Positions 60,215 through 64,000 of a stretch of DNA of 64,000 nucleotides are shown here, piece after piece. The notes below the pieces were generated by a model. It was not told the DNA's origin. It made no database searches and was given only the letters and a program-made list of their open reading frames with translations. This DNA is from Pseudoscleropodium purum (taxonomy: Eukaryota > Streptophyta > Bryopsida > Hypnales > Brachytheciaceae), in the NCBI GenBank assembly GCA_963969395.1, contig OZ017796.1:1304501-1368500 (forward strand). Reading direction: 5' to 3'. Each line of letters begins with the position of its first letter. Position 1 is the first letter of the stretch. The position numbers were made by a program, and so were the translations under genes.

Positions 60215-63200
60215 ATGAGGCGTACGGGACAAAGAGATTGTCCTCTTCAATCCAAATTTTGCTCATGTTTTAAATGCAAAACAAATACCCAAGAAGGCAA
60301 ATATGTTGACAAAAGGACGTTCCATGCACACTTGGAACGTGAACATGAAAGGCAAATTCAATTAGAAAGAGAGCAAGAATTACATAGCAATCCATTACAA
60401 GAAGATGTAGATCCAATTGTTGTAGCCCCTAGTGATGTTGATATAAATCTACCACCATTTGAAGGGAATCCACCACCATCAGAACCAAGTGAAGTTCCAA
60501 TTAACCAAAGAGTGCAAGAAGAAGAGGCAAATGAATCACAAGATTTAGATCTTCTAAGTGAAATGAAAATTACAATGAAGCATGTCTTGATAAAAGTACA
60601 AGCTGGATGGGATAACAAAAAGATGTCAATTGAGTTACAAGATTACATGCTAGATCAAATATTTTCAGAAGTGGGAAAAATAATAGAGCCAGGAAAAGAA
60701 AAATTAGGAGATGCACTTAGGAATATGCCAATGAATTGGCAAGGAGACTTTGAAGGGTCATCCATTACACCGTCATCTTTCAAAAAGCTCCTTAATACGT
60801 ACAAAAAATAGGGTATGGTTCAACTACAAAGATGGAGAATTTGTTTGGGCACAGAAGACTATACTCATGAGGCCATTCTCTTTGCACCTAGTGAAGATGA
60901 TACTCATGAAAGGCATGTGACTTCACAGTGTAGTTGTATTGCTCCTACCAATTTGAAGAGACTATGTAGAATTCATAGTCAATTGTGCACTGAATGCGGA
61001 AGAGTGAGGAGACAAATGATCTCTTTTGATTACTTGCTAATTTCTTTGCAATTGGAATCAATCATGTCATCAAGATCTCTTTGCATTGAAATGTTGTCTA
61101 TGTGGAACAATGTAGAGCGGTGGCTCAATAAAGATGCACCACCAACTTCTATTTAATATTTTTGGGATGGTGAGAAGATGAGAGAGACTCAAGATTGGTG
61201 GAATCCCCAACGTCAATGGGAATTATTGGTGCATTGTCCCAATGAAGAATGTCACATGGCATATCGTGCTTATCCAACTAAATACAACAAATTGAAGAAC
61301 AATTGGATTTCTCAATTAGAGCACTATGATTTTCAATGTTGGAATTGCAAAAGGTGTGTAGTCAAACCAAAGTTACTAGTGAAAAGGGATCCACGAAATA
61401 TTGCATTGGGAGCTCATTGGGATGGTTTCAATGTGACGAGAAAAAGGTCTCGAGGTTCTTGGATTTTGAGTGTTACAATATTGAATGCTGGAAATTCATC
61501 AAACATTTCACTATTGCTTGTATTATTCATTCCATTGGGTAATAACAAGGACTTCAATATACAACGTATGAAGAAATCTATTTCATCTTTTTTACAACCA
61601 TTTGTAGAAGAACTAGAGGTGTTATTTTCAAAAAGAATACAATGCAAGTACAACTACCCAATTCATAGCATTAGCAATTTCCTACCAGTTTCTAATGGTT
61701 TACTAGTGATTCGGACATTTTTGATGTTGGTAACAGGTGACTACGTTGCACAATGCAAGATTGGAAGATTAAAGAGCTCTGGACCTATAGGATGTAGACG
61801 GTGCAAGATGAGTTTTGTCGAGATAGGTGGAGGAAAATATGCATATGATAAAAACAAAGAGCAAGTTCTCAATCCACCTCGGAGGAGGACATTAAAAGAG
61901 CTATTTGAGGGTGTGCAAGAATGGAATGTATATAGTGATGAAATGGAGGAAAGAGAATGCCGTAGCAGAGTGTCTGGTGTATCTAGAGAGTCAAAGTTGT
62001 GGAGGTTGTACCATTTATATGGATTTGACTTGTCAAAGGATTTGGTATTTGATGTGATGCATATTTTGGGTTTGAACATCTTCAAAATTTACACTAAGAA
62101 ATTTTTTGAAGACATAGAGAAGCATGAACACAAAGTTGAACTATTGGACATTGTGAAGTCTTCTTGTAAGTCCATCAAAGAAGCACGTGTAATAGAATTG
62201 AAACAAAGCCAGTGGCCACATGATCCTATAAGCAATTATGACACTTATACAGCTGAGGAATATTAAAAATTTGTACAATGGGTGTTACCTATCATTCTAC
62301 ATAAATTCAAAGGAAAATATTTGATAGAACGTTGCACACAAGGATTGTATCTTGTAGACATAGCTCATTATTTTTTCAACTATATGAGGTCAAGAGGTTG
62401 GACAGAGGATGTCATGTTTGTAGTTCATCAAGTGTCACAGAAATGGTGAATCCTTGGAGAAGAATTGGATGGTCCAAATGGTAGACCGTTGGAGCATGTC
62501 GTTGGAGCAGGGCATATTTTGGAAGATGTAAGATGGTTTGGACATAGTAATGTGTATTGGTGTTATCCATATGAACGAGAAATACAAAAATTTACAAACA
62601 TGAACACAAATCAGAAGAATGTAGAAGCCACATTCATTAAGTATTGTTCACAAATATTGTTTCAAAAGGTTTGTACATACAAATATGAAGAACGTGACAA
62701 TTTGAAGACTTTAGAAAGAGCACTTAAAGAAATACACAAATCATATTGGCACTCTGAAGAAGTTCTTGACGACCATGCTAATCATTCTATATGCCCATTG
62801 ATACATGGTAATGGTTGCTTGAGAGTATCTACAAAGGAAAAAGCTATAGAATTGATGAAGTTGTTGAAGTGTCCACCATTGAATTCTTATTATTTGACAT
62901 CAATTACAAAGGGTATTATAATTAGTCCTCTTCAAAATAGACCAGAATAAGTTGATGCTACTATTTTTTCTTATTTGCATCATCAACATCCACACATGCA
63001 AATTAGTCAGACACCATACATATACAAGCATAAGAGAAGCATGATGGGCAACATCTTTTATAAAATTGGTAATGACGTTGTAGTGAAACATGATAATCCA
63101 CAAGGTACATCCTTCAAAGGTAGAATTACTCAACTTTTTTCACAGGAATTTGAAGGGTACATTCAAGTATATTTTGCAGCAAAATATTATGAGCAAATAA

Positions 63201-63313
63201 GAATATCAATGAATGACCACGAATCAAACATGGTTGATGAATCCACTGGTATGAATTTCATCAAAAACAATATGTTCGTTCTATATGATGACTATAGTAA
63301 AGTTTTTCTATGA
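60215..63313 (+). pseudogene. Tnp2/CACTA-like transposase, one frame with five internal stops
   Basis: A single reading frame of 1033 codons stays in register throughout, broken only by TAG (60809), TAA (61154), TAA (62264), TGA (62447) and TAA (62948). The N-terminus has a Cys/His cluster (CSCFKCK, then FHAHLEREHER). Next comes an acidic/Pro-rich linker, a second Cys-rich part (QCSCIAP, LCTECGRVRRQ), and the core: HWDGF (Asp codon 61421), GDYVAQCKIGRL followed by CRRCK, FDVMHILGLNI (62050 region), and GRPLEHVV then YWCYPYERE (62556-62582). The order DGF ... D-x-x-H ... YPxERE is that of Tnp2-type DDE transposases, which cut and paste CACTA elements. No CACTA ends could be placed, so the element limits are unknown. 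It should be inactive as it stands. The Met at 60167 is also in frame; 60215 is preferred because MRRTGQRDC leads straight into the Cys cluster. Confidence 0.8.
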
Positions 63314-64000
63314 CAAACTCAAGGCAATGTCAAATAGATTTGTTCGGGAGAAAACTCAAATTAGCTTAGTGTTTTAGTTAGCTAATGTCACTTTGTAGGT
63401 GAATTATGTCGTTAATCTTAATGTATTAGGTTATTTGGTATATTTCATACTCTACTTAGGAATGAGAAAGGGTTTTTTTTTCTAATTTCCGTCCAATTAT
63501 AAATATAAATTTCTAACCACTAAGTCCGTCTCGATCATATATTAAAATAAATGCAAATGTAGGGTACAAACTAAGGAACCTACATCCACAAATCTCATAC
63601 TTTGAATTCACTAAAATATATTACAAATATATTTGTTTGCAATCTGCATTTCACAATATATATATATTTAAACTTTGAAATTCGGTTGAACCAAGAATTC
63701 ATTGATTGTCTTTCGCAAATATAATTTCAACATCAAAGTTGCTTTAAGCGCTAATGACTCAATTACTTTAAGTAAATATAACATCCACCCTTTTTAGGGA
63801 TTGAAAACAATCAAGGACATTGCTTCAAGTGAACACATTAACACATATATGCTTGAAGTAATTCGAAGATTTCCCTTGAGGGATGTAGAATATGCTTTAG
63901 TAAATCATTTAAAGAATTTCAAATTTTTTCTTTCTCAAGGCTCCGATCTTCATTTGACTATGTATCCTTCCATCTTTAACTTTGAGCTTTCTTCCTTTGC
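63314..64000. other. AT-rich sequence downstream of the transposase, no gene seen
   Basis: No terminal repeat, target duplication or coding frame could be identified before the window ends. Confidence 0.45.

Noticed and set aside
60809..62950. All five transposase stops being C-to-T changes taken as proof of deamination or RNA editing
   Set aside because: TAA, TAG and TGA are always one such step from CAA, CAG and CGA, so the observation has no weight without alignment to intact copies.
1..64000. tRNA, rRNA, CRISPR arrays and bacterial-type operons
   Set aside because: No tRNA box pair, rRNA sequence or regularly spaced array was seen, and the gene structure is eukaryotic.

Overview
The window looks like nuclear DNA of a land plant. 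The clearest genes are an alpha-expansin with the two introns usual for that family and a phi-class glutathione S-transferase whose middle exon is 49 bp, the classic phi layout. There are also a plant-type pantothenate synthetase fragment and a Tnp2/CACTA-like transposase. Nearly everything else is very AT-rich, repeat-laden and gene-poor. The few real genes sit in short GC-balanced islands with GC-rich third codon positions. This fits a large-genome plant, possibly not a flowering plant, but the sequence does not settle the lineage.

Layout. 1-15 kb: AT-rich repeats, one decayed open frame (4667-5122) and three copies of a TTAA-flanked inverted-repeat element family. 15.3-18.9 kb (minus strand): an expansin whose N-terminus is replaced by a secreted, acidic extension with four ~53-residue repeats. 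18.9-29.4 kb: more repeats, two foldback elements, an F-box-like remnant. 29.5-32.1 kb (minus strand): a paralogue of the expansin extension with three repeats and no expansin domain, sharing a near-identical ~735 bp tract with the first gene. 32-39 kb: repeats, including a duplicated ~0.9-1.3 kb block holding an A-tailed insertion. 39.3-41.7 kb (plus strand): the GST gene. 42.4-44.0 kb (minus strand): an unrecognised two-exon gene with a Ser/Arg/Pro-rich tail. 44-53 kb: repeats, a small CACTA-type element and a G4-prone (TTACCCCC)6 tract. 53.2-54.2 kb: an unrecognised 315-residue frame. 55.7-59.8 kb: a pantothenate synthetase pseudogene and two large repeat copies between 57 bp direct repeats. 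60.2-63.3 kb: a transposase frame of over 1000 codons broken by five in-frame stops and no frameshift.

The genes do not form a pathway. The expansin and its paralogue are a duplicated pair of predicted secreted proteins; the GST is an independent cytosolic detoxification gene. The most unusual signal is a family of about ten AT-rich elements, 0.5-0.95 kb, with ~13 bp terminal inverted repeats related to CCCCTAAAGGACC. At least five copies have TTAA directly abutting both ends. That is the hallmark of piggyBac-type insertion, a superfamily I know as rare or absent in land plants. All boundaries and similarities were read by eye; no alignment or search was run.
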